A DNA stretch of 64,000 nt from positions 159,159,519 to 159,223,518 of the forward strand of contig NC_073693.1 in the NCBI RefSeq assembly GCF_029784155.1, written 5' to 3'. The translations under genes were made by a program, and so were the position numbers. Positions 1 to 11,103 of this stretch are shown piece by piece (positions within the stretch are counted from its first letter, which is position 1; every line of letters starts with the position of its first letter). Source of the stretch: Uranotaenia lowii. Lineage: Eukaryota > Arthropoda > Insecta > Diptera > Culicidae. A model generated the notes under the pieces. It worked only from the letters and a program-made list of their open reading frames with translations, was not told the origin of the DNA and did no database searches.

Positions 1-1976
1 GAGCATTAGTTACATTCGGAGTCGAGCGAGCAGAAGTTTGCAGAAAGTGACAGCAGAGTGCAATAAATTATGATTCGCTTTATATGAAGAATTATACCTC
101 GAGTACCCTCAATCCTGTAAGAAGAGTAATTGTGTACGTAGAAGGATCCTGTTCTATGGGTAGGTATGTTGGCTGTGAGCTTTCCTGGCGCAGCAAAAGA
201 GAAGGATATGATGTGCAAGCTGCATCTACATATCCTTCGCTTAGTGAGACGCAGCAATGGATGACATATGTTGAGCATGAAAAAAAATTAACCATTCTTT
301 CATTACAGCACGTCAGAGCTACGAAGATAAGTCAATTTAGTGTCATGCAGAATGGGGAATGTTTTTTTCTGAAATTTTATATAACGGTTTAGGATTTTCT
401 TTACTACTTCAAAGTTATGCTTAATTTTAATGTATATTCAATTCCTAATAATTCTTTATACAACACTTCTCTCTCTGCGATACAACTTGAGAAAATCGTG
501 AAATTTAAGACAGCTCAATCAAATTTCGGAAGATGATAAAAGCATTGTGCTGGCTCAAACTTTCCCATGGCAGGTAATAAGTTGCATTTCAACAATCTAT
601 AAAATTTAACAGCCCTCTGGAGTGCTTCCGTAGCACATTGTAACACATTCAACAAAAATCCAATAAATCAACAAGCGATTCCTCCCAAGAAAGCTGTCCA
701 ATATTGGTTCAAACATCTGTTTTTCGGTTTATTGCTTTTTGTCATAAAGTCACCATTTCGCTCCAGCTCTTAACACGTGTTTTTAGAGCCATCTTCAGCA
801 CCAGGACCAGGGCTGTGTGTGACATTGTGCAAGTGTCATAGCGTATCACATAACAGGAAGCATGTTTTCTCGCGTACGTTCTGGAGCATTTTTCAGATAT
901 TGCAATGGCATCGTTCACTCGCAGTTTCCCGGCATTATATTGTGTGCTTCCATCGCATCCGGAAATGGACGACAGGACAGGATAAAAGTAGGAAGTATCA
1001 GAAAAAAATATACCGGAAAAATATCTCTTCCAATCCGTTTTGTCCTTGACCATGTCAGAGACGTTCGATTATTTTTAGTATCAAGACTAATCCAATACAG
1101 TGCCAGTGGCTGGCAACAGACATTTCTGCCACATGTTATTGAGTAGGGAAAGAGCGAGCGACCGACCATTCATGCTGTTCGATGCACAAAAGAATACTTG
1201 TGCATTTTTTGCCCGAAACCACTTCTCAATACACACATGGCGAGCTGAATCGAATTATTTGGATCAATTGATTATGCTGACAGGATCTGTTCCATTTACA
1301 GATTGAACGGATGGAAAAAGAATTGAGACGTGTAAGTTTTGCAGTGGTATAGAAAGGATGCCTCCTTTTTTGTATACAGTCAATTAAAATTTCAGAACCC
1401 CATAACCTCAATGACTGAATTCTTTGTGAACACAAGTTTTTGTTACCCAAACTGATGAACTGTGAACGCATCAACCGCTTTGCTTCTTGAAACAAGTGTA
1501 TTGTACACTGATGCTTGGGCCAATTTGAGAAGACAAGTGTAGAAATTCATCGGTTTACTATTACTTAAAATTATGATACTTATGACTAGGATTTTTCTTA
1601 TACTGTAATTTCTGTTTGACAATTATACTGATCTTCTTATATTGATGGATTCAAAGAACATTTAGTTGAAACGTGCCATTATTTAAAGCATTTTAAAAAA
1701 TGAGTTCCATACTTTATTTATCTCGAAATTCTTCTTTATCAGTTTGCAAAACACTAACCCATTTTTCTTATAGACGAGACAAATCATCATTAGAGACCCC
1801 ATAGCTAAAGGGGTATAAGCGCGTAAAATCTGTTTTTGAGAGAAAGCGCTTCCAAACTTTTGATTTTTATGTTTTCCATATATTTTTCGGAATGTTGCAG
1901 TTTTTATTTTAGAAGACAAATGTTTGAGGTTAAAATTCCATGAATTTCAAATTTAAATCAGACATAGATTAAGATA
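1..1976. other. No recognisable gene; AT-rich sequence
   Basis: Only short open frames under about 105 codons on both strands, overlapping one another and resembling no family I know. No splice-bounded exon, tRNA or clear repeat boundary was recognised. Confidence 0.5.
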
Positions 1977-2255
1977 CAGTGAGCAAAACAAGAATAGAAC
2001 CACTATGTGTTTTGCTTGTTAAAATATAAATGATAGAAAATCGTCAAAATTTTCTTCTACAATTTTTTCTATAATAATTCAACGAATAACCCAAGCATAG
2101 ATTTACTTTTTCCCCAAGAACCAATTGACGTCGACGACCAGAAATATGAAAATATGTTGCGAAATAAAAATTGTACCACTTATGTTTTTCTACAAAATCA
2201 ATTTTTTTTTTAAATTTTCCATGTAGGTACAAGTGAATAATATTGCCTCGCAAAA
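1977..2255 (+). mobile_element. Single-arm fragment of the palindromic TA element family
   Basis: The segment starts with CAGTGAGCAAAACAAGAA right after a TA and tracks the left arm of the 1.6 kb palindromic element at 47120-48720. Shared words include ACTATGTGTTTTGCTTGTT and CAATTGACGTCGA. The second arm is missing, so it is a truncated, older copy. It has no coding capacity. Confidence 0.7.
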
Positions 2256-2536
2256 ACTCACCAGCACAAGAACATACCACCGACGAAGTTTCTGCTCATC
2301 TTAACTTCCGAGTCAGTTGCATTTCATATCAATAAAATTGCTAGCCATCTAGTCCATCAAGCTTTATCAGAAATTCCTACATCGTTATTCCTTTTACCGG
2401 TCCAATCATTTCACTTTTTAGTGAGTTTATTAAGACATACACCGTCTTAGCCGATTAGGCCTATAGACTGAATAAATGACGTGGATAACTTAATATTAAC
2501 TTTAAACACCTAGACTAGCGATTGCCATCTTAGCAC

Positions 2537-2577
2537 GCTTATATCTCCGCAGATTGCAGGTTCAAGTCCTGCCGATG
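2537..2577 (+). other. tRNA-Arg-like 3' half (B box), SINE or tRNA relic
   Basis: AGATTGCAGGTTCAAGTCC followed by TGCC forms a perfect T arm with a 5-bp stem and a pol III B box, as in insect tRNA-Arg. No matching D arm, anticodon arm or acceptor 5' strand lies upstream, so it is not an intact tRNA. It is either a degenerate tRNA-derived SINE head or a tRNA fragment. Confidence 0.45.
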
Positions 2578-2728
2578 AGCCGTTGTTTCTTTTTCGAAAA
2601 TTTCATGATATTTACGGCTTATGTTCTTTCGTTCTTTGATACCTCATGTATCTTTAATTCTTTCCATCACCTATAAAAATGTGATTATTTTCAGATACAA
2701 AGATGTACCAAGCGATTTCATAACATCA

Positions 2729-2774
2729 GAATTGATCAGTGCGTATGATAATTTTACTATGGTGAACATTCTTG
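2729..2774 (+). repeat. 46-bp direct repeat, copy 1
   Basis: This 46-bp segment, beginning GAATTGATCAGTGCG and ending GAACATTCTTG, recurs exactly at 3613-3658. The two copies bracket the first ATGTCTC array. The second copy abuts the 5' end of the RTE element, so the repeat marks an insertion or duplication event. Confidence 0.9.
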
Positions 2775-2862
2775 TTGTTAATTCTAATTGATGATCATTA
2801 TTTATCGAACCCGTGAGTAAACAAACACATTTTAAGCTGCTTTCAAATTTGAGACAGGTTTA

Positions 2863-3612
2863 ATGTCTCAAGTCTAATGTCTCATGTCTCATGTCTCATG
2901 TCTCATGTCTCATGTCTCATGTCTCATGTCTCATGTCTCATGTCTCATGTCTCATGTCTCATGTCTCATGTCTCATGTCTCATGTCTCATGTCTCATGTC
3001 TCATGTCTCATGTCTCATGTCTCATGTCTCATGTCTCATGTCTCATGTCTCATGTCTCATGTCTCATGTCTCATGTCTCATGTCTCATGTCTCATGTCTC
3101 ATGTCTCATGTCTCATGTCTCATGTCTCATGTCTCATGTCTCATGTCTCATGTCTCATGTCTCATGTCTCATGTCTCATGTCTCATGTCTCATGTCTCAT
3201 GTCTCATGTCTCATGTCTCATGTCTCATGTCTCATGTCTCATGTCTCATGTCTCATGTCTCATGTCTCAGGTCTCATGTCTCATGGCTCATGTCTCATGG
3301 CTCATGTCTCATGTCTAATGTCTCAGGTCTAATGTCTCAGGTTTCATGTCTCATGTCTCGTGTCTCAGGTCTCATGTCAGGTCTCATGTCTCAGGTCTCA
3401 TGTCTCATGTCTCAGGTCTCATGTCTCAGGTCTCAGGTCTCAGGTCTCATGTTTCAGGTCTCAGGTCTCAGGTCTCAGGTCTCAGGTCTAATGTACCATA
3501 TCTCATGTCTCATGTTTCATGTCCCATGTCTCAGATCTCAGGTCTCAGGTCTAATGTACCATATCTCATGTCTCATGTTTCATGTCCCATGTCTCAGTTC
3601 TCAGGTCTCATT
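2863..3612 (+). repeat. 7-bp satellite array (ATGTCTC)n, block 1
   Basis: About 60 homogeneous copies of ATGTCTC to roughly position 3265 are followed by a diverging tail with AGGTCTC, ATGTTTC and ATGTCCC variants. Seven is not a multiple of three, so all three plus-strand frames stay open and give a spurious MSHVSCL heptad protein. The tail contains a 70-bp sub-block starting AGGTCTAATGTACC that occurs twice here and once in block 2. Confidence 0.97.
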
Positions 3613-3658
3613 GAATTGATCAGTGCGTATGATAATTTTACTATGGTGAACATTCTTG
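3613..3658 (+). repeat. 46-bp direct repeat, copy 2
   Basis: Exact second copy of 2729-2774. Its last base is directly followed by the presumed 5' end of the RTE element (GGCTCCCGCCAGC). Confidence 0.9.
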
Positions 3659-5654
3659 CGGCTCCCGCCAGCTAAGTCCAAGATGGCAGCCCCATCGCGG
3701 GATAGGGACTTTAGGCTAACAACCTACTGCTCCTGAAATCTTTTATTGTTACAGAAACTGAGAGAAGAAATAACCGAATTGGAACTTTGGCAACGACTTT
3801 TAGCATGAAAACACGGACTAGAATTGGAACTTGGAATGTTTTGACCCTTGTCCAGCCAGGAAAGCTGGCTCAACTTGCTAGAGAAGCTAGCCGCCTCAAG
3901 CTAGAGATATCGCAGGTCCCGCAGGCCCATGCGGCCCTCATAAGATGGGAACCGATAAACGAAAGAATAATCGTAGCCAGATTCAGAACACGGGTTAGAA
4001 ACCTTACAATCGTCCAGTGTTATGCGCCAACTGACGTTGCCGATTTGCAGGAGAAAGAGCAGTTTTACAGTCAATTGAACAGCGTGGTTGAGAGAATTCC
4101 GAAGGGTGACATTCAAATCCACTTAGGCGGCTTCAACGCAAAGATTGGCTCCGATAATCAGGACTTTGAGCGCATCATGGGGCGCCATGGCCTAGGACAG
4201 ATGAGCGAAAACGAAGAGCTGTTTGTAGAATTTTGTGGCAACAACAACATGGTGGATCGCTCTCCCCCCATTGACCAGCACATAAGGTCACTTGGGTATC
4301 CCGAGATGGCCGAACAGAAAATCAAATTGACCACATCTGCATCAGCCGAAAATGGAGAAGGAGCCTTCTTGATGTCCGCAACAAACGAAGCGCAGACATT
4401 GCATCTGACCATCACCTCGTCGTTGGCGAGATACGACTGAGAGTTGCGCGTGTCCAACGGCGCGAGGAGAAAGTCGGGTGTCGATACGACGTCCGCCGGT
4501 TGGAGAATCCAGAGGTGAAAAGGGCATACGTTGAACAGCTAGAATCCCGAGCCTCGGAGCTGCCGACAGACGGAACAGTAGAAGAACAGTGGTGTGGAAT
4601 CAAGAATGCCTTTATCACGACGAGCCATGGTACTCTCGGTAAAGTTTATGGAAGACGAAGTGAATGGATGTCGGATGAAACCTGGAGGATGATCGATGAT
4701 CGGAGAAAGGCGAAAGTCGGAATTGAGCAGGCACGTACCGGGTTAGCCAAAGCAGCCGCCCGCTTACGATATTCGGAGCTGGAAAAGGCAGTTAAACGAG
4801 CTTGTAGACGAGACAAGAGAGCCTGGACAAACTCCCTAGCCGAAGAGGGAGAAAGAGCCGCCGCCATTGGAGATATCCGATTATTATATGATATTTCTCG
4901 CCGCCTTAGTGGTGCAAGAACTAATGCAAGAATGCCGCTGAAAAACCGAGCAGGTCAGCTGCTGACAGATCGAACAGATCAGCTCAAGCGTTGGACTGAG
5001 CATTTTGATCAACTTTTTCGAGTTACAAATAGCAATGGCCAACAGAACCCGCAGCTCGAGGCGCCCACAGTAAGTCGCATTAATGGTGTCAACTCGGAAG
5101 CGCCCTCGCTGGCTGAAATAGAAGCGGCAATCAAGGACATGAAATCCAACAAAGCACCTGGAATCGATTGCATTCCTGCTGAAATGCTCAAAGCCGACCC
5201 TGCCTTGTCAGCACAAATGTTGCACCGTCTATTCGCTGACATTTGGGATACTGCAACATTCCCGGCCGACTAGATGCAGGGTATCCTCGTAAAGGTCCCA
5301 AAGAAAGGAGACCTAACAGAGTGCGGTAACTGGCGTGGCATAACTTTGATCTGTACAACCCTCAAAGTACTCTGCAAAGTGATCCTGAACAGGATCCAGG
5401 AGAAAATCGACACTACACTCCGACGGCAACAAGCTGGATTCCGATCCGGACGATCATGTGTGGACCACATCACAACGCTACGAATAATACTGGAACAAAT
5501 CAACGAATTCCAGGACTCTCTTCTGCTGGTGTTCGTTGATTTCGAAAAAGCATTTGACCGACTGAACCACGAAAACATCTGGGCTGCTCTTAGACGACGA
5601 GGGGTCCCAGAGAAACTAGTCCATCTCATCGAAGCACAGTACGAGGCATTTTCA
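3659..5654 (+). mobile_element. RTE-clade non-LTR retrotransposon, copy 1, 3'-truncated
   Basis: A short 5' UTR is followed by a degenerate endonuclease-RT region. The 3' end is cut off inside the RT palm and replaced at 5655 by ATGTCTC satellite. Compared with the copy at 53829-55722, everything after the codons for YEAFS is missing, including the ADD active site. The family shows the RTE pattern: an APE-type endonuclease opening with IGTWNV, no gag-like ORF, and in the other copies a short tetranucleotide 3' tail. Confidence 0.9.
3787..5654 (+). pseudogene. RTE endonuclease-reverse transcriptase, broken
   Basis: In life this protein nicks target DNA and copies its own RNA at the nick. The first frame (3787 on) opens with the APE motif IGTWNV. 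It then lacks the stretch that should hold the catalytic Glu (an SE.RW motif in this clade): EISQV runs straight into PQAHAALIRW. The later GDFNA motif reads GGFNA, so a catalytic Asp is also lost. A frameshift near 4280 moves the reading to the frame that continues through the linker and RT fingers (NKAPGIDCIPAEM) to 5273. There a TAG replaces the Trp codon present in the copy at 53842-55719. RT motifs continue (GFRSGRSCVDH, FVDFEKAFDRLNHENIW) until satellite interrupts at 5655. Loss of both endonuclease residues, a frameshift, a stop and truncation make it certainly inactive. Confidence 0.92.
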
Positions 5655-6420
5655 TGTCTCATGTCTCATGTCTTATGTCTCATGTCTCAGGCGAATTTCT
5701 GATCCTCAACGCCTTCTGGTTCATCGAAAAAAAAAAATGACTGGACAATTGTTGAAAAAACGCATGTCTCATGTCTCATGTTCCATGTCTCATGTCTCAG
5801 GTCTCATGTCTCATGTCTCATGTCTCAGGTCTTAGGTCATAGGTCTAAGGTCAAAGGTCTAAGGTTTCAGGTCTCAGGTCTCAGGTCTCATGTCTCATGT
5901 CTCATGTCTCATGTCTCATGTCTCATGTCTCATGTCTCATGTCTCATGTCTCATGTCTCATGTCTCATGTCTCATGTCTCATGTCTCATGTCTCATGTCT
6001 CATGTCTCATGTCTCATGTCTCATGTCTCATGTCTCATGTCTCATGTATAATGTCTCATGTGTCACGTCTCATGTCTCAGGTCTAATGTCTCAGGTCTAA
6101 TGTCTCAGGTTTCATGTCTCATGTCTCGTGTCTCAGGTCTCATGTCAGGTCTCATGTCTCAGGTCTCATGTCACATGTCTCAGGTCTCATGTCTCAGGTC
6201 TCATGTCTCAGGTCTCATGTTTCAGGTCTCAGGTCTCAGGTCTCAGGTCTCAGATCTCAGGTCTCTGGTCTAATGTACCATATCTCATGTCTCATGTTTC
6301 ATGTCCCATGTCTCAGTTCTCAGGTCTCATTTTTCATGTCTTAGGTCTCAGTTCTAATGTCCCATGTCTCATGTCTCATGTCTCAGGTCTCAGGTCTCAA
6401 AGTCTGAAGTCTCAGGTCTT
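5655..6420 (+). repeat. 7-bp satellite array (ATGTCTC)n, block 2
   Basis: The block begins abruptly inside the RTE reading frame. It is interrupted by about 60 bp of other sequence at 5702-5763, then runs through degenerate AGGTCTC variants, a homogeneous core (about 5880-6045) and another degenerate tail. The tail shares the rare variant order of block 1 (GTCTCGTGTCTCAGGTCTC and the AATGTACCATATC sub-block), so the two blocks are paralogous duplicates and not independent expansions. Confidence 0.95.
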
Positions 6421-6432
6421 TAAAGTTTTTTT

Positions 6433-6605
6433 ACACGGTTTTCTGCAATTAGCACGGTTTTTTACACGGTTTTCTGCAATGAGCACTGTTTTTTTACACG
6501 GTTTTCTGCAATTAGCACGGTTTTTTACACGGTTTTCTGCAATTAGCACTGTTTTTTTACACGGTTTTCTGCAATTAGCACGGTTTATTTGCACGGTTTT
6601 TTTAT
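6433..6605 (+). repeat. 31/32-bp tandem repeat, six units
   Basis: Units beginning ACACGGTTTTCTGCAAT start at 6433, 6464, 6496, 6527 and 6559, with a degenerate sixth unit at 6591. Spacing alternates 31, 32, 31, 32, 32, giving a 63-bp higher-order unit with alternating GCACGG and GCACTG ends. It directly follows satellite block 2. Confidence 0.93.
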
Positions 6606-7224
6606 GCGGTACGTATATCAGTGTAAAAAATAACCTTACTGTATTTGATTATTAATTTTTAAGTTCTTTTACATAAATAGTTTCTTTTGAATTGTTAAAC
6701 TTTTGAAAATGCATCCTAAAATCTTTCAAATGATGATAGTGATTTGTATGAAGAAACCTTCAGTAACAAAATAGGGAACTTACTTTCATCGTTTATTGAA
6801 ATTTAAAAATTTGCTACAAATTCTGGTGTACTTAGTTTAAGATTGCCAGCTTTTATTTAAAGCTTTGCAAAATTCGAAACAAAAATCCGGGCAGTATCCG
6901 AAAACATTTGTCAAGAATCCAAGAACTATTCAACAAAAATCAAGAAAAAAAAAATTGAATCAATATTTTTTCATCGAAAAACATAACAAGATTATGAATC
7001 GAATTTCAGGCTCGTGGAAAATCGGTTTTTATGTAAGTAAATCTAACTTGACACATATAATTTTTTGGCTCACAAAATTTATTATTATAATGTTGCAACT
7101 TGAACTTTTGGTTTTATTTTCCAAAGAAATATGGGAATTACTCCGGACAAAGTCGTATTTTTTTCAAAAAACCTTTCCCATTTTTTGATATTTTTTTTTA
7201 AATAAAAAAACCGAGTACCCCAGT

Positions 7225-7430
7225 GCTTATGTAATTACACCACCAGAATCGGTATGCAATAGCTTTCTAGTGAATATAATTTTTGTGGGGAAGTCTTGAG
7301 TTACTATACTTAAAATCAAAAGTTGAGTTTAAGTACAAGAAAATCTGAAAAATGCAAATTGACAAGAAGTTCGAAAACAGATAATTTTTAAAATTCTTCA
7401 AAAATTCTGTGTTTCGTATTTTGACAATCT
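7225..7430 (+). repeat. Diverged relative of the piggyBac-like element arm
   Basis: TAATTACACCACCAGAATCGG aligns with the inner arm of the element at 49502-51312 (AGTTACACCACTAGAACCGG). The similarity continues in order through the TATAGT-like, CTCAAAATC-like and AAAAAGTTCGAAAA-like words. It is much older than the copy at 49.5 kb and has no detectable ends. Confidence 0.5.
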
Positions 7431-7610
7431 AGATATGCAAGAATATGAGAAATTACTTCAACTTTTCAATCCTCTTTTCAAAATTTATCTCTCGTGACTC
7501 AAGCAATTTTGACGATTCATTGACGGTTCAAATACGGCTTTACACCACTACAAAAGCCCTCAATAATGATTTTTTTATTATAATTTGGATGTTTTGGGCT
7601 TAAGTCAAAG

Positions 7611-8006
7611 TTGCCAGATCAAAATCCAGGCATTTGATTTCAAAATTGTCGACCTGAAATCCGGGCAATATCCAGACAAATTTAATTAAAACCCAGAAAT
7701 TTCTCAACAAAAATCAAGAAAATAATGGAAAAAAATGTTCATCAAAACTCATTGACAGATTTTAAATCGAATTTTTGGCTTTTTAAAAACTTTTATGATT
7801 ATTGTTGTAAAACTTTCTCAAAAAAAATTGTTTTGGAGACATAAATTGAAAAAAAAAAATAACAACACAATTTATTTTTTTGTTTGATTTGCCAAATAAA
7901 GTAATGAAATGCGGGCAAAATCCGAGCTTTTTCGAAGAAATACGGGCAACCGAACTGGCCGGACTGTTCCCAACATTTGTATAGAAACGGGCAATTTGGC
8001 AACCTC
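7611..8006. mobile_element. Degenerate miniature element with GTTGCCA ends
   Basis: The left end GTTGCCAGATCAAAATCC and the right end, read in reverse complement as GTTGCCAAATTGCCCG, suggest a short inverted-repeat element. Its interior is rich in AAATCCGGGCAA words. The boundaries are inferred and no clean duplication was seen. Confidence 0.35.
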
Positions 8007-8191
8007 AGTTGAAATGGTAATTGAAATAAAGAATTTTCAATTATGTATTTCTAATTCGATTTTCAAATTAAAGTAAAAATAAAAATTCCGAATGAAGACT
8101 CCTTGTCGTCAATTTGAAGTTTTTTCTTAAGTTTGAATTTTGCATATAATTTCAAAGTTTTTTTTTCATTTTCGGAAAAAAAAATTAACTA

Positions 8192-11101
8192 GGGTGATTT
8201 GCCAATCGTTGCACAGCTAAGCACATGATTTTGGTGTTTATGCTGTATTTTACTCATTTCAACCAAATTCACTCGATTTTTTTTGTCGATGCACTCATAC
8301 AGCATTCGTCAACAAGACCCAAAAGTTCAAGTATTTGAAAAAAGTGACTTAAAAATTTAAAAAATCATATAAAACAGCTTATCTGTGCCCAATTGTTGCA
8401 CAGGCAAATTTTGTGTCGTGCATAATGTTGTCCGATTTTTTCCAATGGTTGCACATTTAAAAAATCAGTCACCATGAGGTCGAATAGGCTGATATTTGTT
8501 ACGGAAGCTTATTATGAGAACTTCTAGTTCAAATGCAATCTTATTTTTAGACGGCCCCTTATGGGGGGAGGGAGGGGGGGGTCTTCCATATAAACCGTCC
8601 AATGCACTTTCCAATTCCAATTCGGCGTTTGAGTGTCTGGAATAGCATTTATCACACGTGAAGTTTTCTCAGAAACTCAAATCCACCTCTTAATTTACCC
8701 GAAGCCATTTGAGTGGAGTGTTATTTAACTTAATTTGCTCAGTGTTGAGCCTTTTTCTTTATATGTCCTACCAACTTAAATTTTATGTCTTTAAAATCCC
8801 ATAGAATGAACTGAAAGGTATTTAATGCTTAATTTTTAAACGGCTATTGACAGGTGAAAAGATTAGAGAACGTGATCTACCCCTATGAAGAAGATGCGAT
8901 TTTATAAAACAAATGTTTCAGAACTCACTTGAAAGTCGATCGATTTTTACATAATGAATCACAATTTAAAACTTGAAAATGGACACAACCACGCCCAAAG
9001 TGCTGATTTATGCTCATGATATACAATTTTGTATAAGAATTTTTTTTTCGAAAAGTTAATTGATTTAAATGTCTTTTTCATATAAGTGGGTTTATATGTA
9101 ATTAATGTAACCTCTTTTGCATTTCATCAATCTTCAGGAAACAATCACATCACATAGAAATGCTTCCCAAGAGTTTTCCGGCTGAAAAACTGTTTTGGAT
9201 CAAATAAAGTTTCACAAAGCTATGACTGTTTAATTTTCTGGATGATAAGGGCCAAATAAAGCTTCACATAGATGTCTCCAGTGACGGCAGCTCGACGGCA
9301 GATTAGAATTCCTGAGAAAATTGCACGTCAGATAAGTAATATTTCGGGTCTCCCAACCTTCGACTTCTAGTTTTTGGGATTAAGGGTCGTAGTTTTCCTC
9401 CTGTACAATGTTCTGACAATATTAATAACAATATGAAGGGGATCGTTGTTGACATGGAATAAAATTCTTTTAGATTTGTCGTCCCGAAATTAGAGAAACA
9501 GATTTTTTCAGAAAAGTTTTTAGATTCTTTGCATAAAATGTTGAGTAAATGGTCGGGATAAAGGATTTCAAATAAATCTGATAAAAAGTAGTCTCTCAAA
9601 GCCAATGCAATTGAGTTGACTTTGACACTTTTCAGACAATGCAAATTGCCCGACTTTCATACATACGTAAATTTTTTCAACGAGTTTTATAATTTTAAAA
9701 CTTCATTTTTAAGATTTGACGGTAGAAAAAATAAACTTATGTAGTTATAAAGTGTCTTTAAATTATTGAATTTTAAAAATCAACACTGAGTGCAAAAAAT
9801 GTGAAAATTCTGAGTGAAAAACGATTAATTAAAGCACAGAATTAACTAGAATTACTAGTCAAACGCAAATATCCACTTATTCAGAAAAAAACATGTCATA
9901 TCAATAGATAATTCGAGTTGTTTTAGTTGCATGTAGTCAATGGAAGTGTTCAATTTTGTATGACGATTTGTATTCAAGAAGAACTTTTCGCATATACAAG
10001 AAATTCAAATAAGTTTGAAATGAATTTTGTTTTGAATTATTAATTTTGCCCATTCTTAAGATTAATTGTTTGCCAGCATGAGAAGAAGCAAAGTATTTCA
10101 TGAAAAAGTTATAACCATTTCGAAATAAAAAATCGTAATCCATTAAAAAGTATTGTAAAATTTCAGGATTTGCTTTCTGAAGCTCTCAATAATTTCATGA
10201 CATGTTTTTGCGAAAGTTTTAAATCATCACACTTATTGGCTATGCAAAGCAGTATAATGCGATTCTTATTTTCATCCGGTTAACCAGCTTTCAAGTTAGC
10301 TGTCAAAACACTAAAACTAAAAATATTTACCTATTTTGAATTTTTTGTATGACAACGATTATCAATTCTGGGGTACAAGTTAGGTTAAGTTTTTGTTCAC
10401 ATGCAATGTATTGCAAGAACCAAGAATTTTTTTTAAAAAAATACAAACTTATGTTATTTGAACTTTCAGTACATCTGTGATGGTTTTTGAATGGAAATTT
10501 GGATTTTACCTACTAATTCAAAGCAAATTGTGATAAATCAGGACTTAATCAATCGCTTCCAAATTTTTTATGGCTATTTTTAGCTGTAAAAACAACCAAA
10601 CAAAGTTATTGGAGGTAAACGAATTAATAAATTTAAAATTTCCAAACAAATTTTGCAGCGGAATTATGTACAACAATGGGGCAGGAGGAGATTGAGCGGA
10701 CCAACTGTTGCACGATCGAACATATTTTCTGGTTAAGTATGGATCATAATTTTTTTTTTCTAAATGATGGTGTTAAAATTGTCCAACAAACGTTTCGTAT
10801 AGAAAACTGATACGAAAAATGTTTTGTTTTGGCGTAAAACCTTATATGCCGTAGAAGGAATGTTAAAGTTTTTGTTAACAATTAGCACAAAAACCGCGCG
10901 AAAAAAAACAAAAAAAAATTAAAACTGTCGTAAGATACACACTTACCAGCAGAAAATATCACAAAAGCCTCATATTATCAGAAAACATTCCGAATTACAT
11001 GATTCAGTATTATTTTTGAGGAAAATTGAAAAACAGCTGAAGTATTGACAATTTAAGTCATGCTGTGCAACAATGGGTTAGGGGACATTAGCAAATCACC
11101 C
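8192..11101. mobile_element. 2.9 kb non-autonomous TIR element flanked by TA
   Basis: The left end is TA-GGGTGATTTGCCAAT and the right end, reverse complemented, is TA-GGGTGATTTGCTAAT. Both are followed a few bases inward by TTGCACAGC. A TA duplication suggests Tc1/mariner-type transposition. The motif GTTGCAC, often in an AAT(T/G)GTTGCAC context, recurs at about 8208, 8396, 8450, 10703 and 11062, some copies inverted. I found no transposase, so it must be mobilised in trans or is a decayed derivative. Confidence 0.72.
8564..8581 (+). other. G-run tract with G-quadruplex potential
   Basis: GGGGGGAGGGAGGGGGGG has enough consecutive G runs for an intramolecular quadruplex. It lies inside the 2.9 kb TIR element. 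A near copy in a similar ATGGGGGGAGGG context is at 11537-11554, outside that element. Confidence 0.6.
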
Positions 11102-11103
11102 TA

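Larger units (their letters stand above)
6606..8189. other. AT-rich stretch without a gene
   Basis: No coding signal. It holds scattered words such as AAATCCGGGCA that mark an old repeat family, plus the two weak elements listed separately at 7225-7430 and 7611-8006. Confidence 0.5.

Noticed and set aside
2877..3619. Long open frames with an MSHVSCL heptad repeat (also 5778-6100 and 6058-6655)
   Set aside because: A 7-bp satellite keeps three frames open by arithmetic. There is no promoter, codon bias or domain, and the frame text simply changes with the satellite variants.
2863..6420. CRISPR array
   Set aside because: Direct repeats are 7 bp without spacers, the genome is eukaryotic, and no cas-like gene is present. 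It is satellite DNA.
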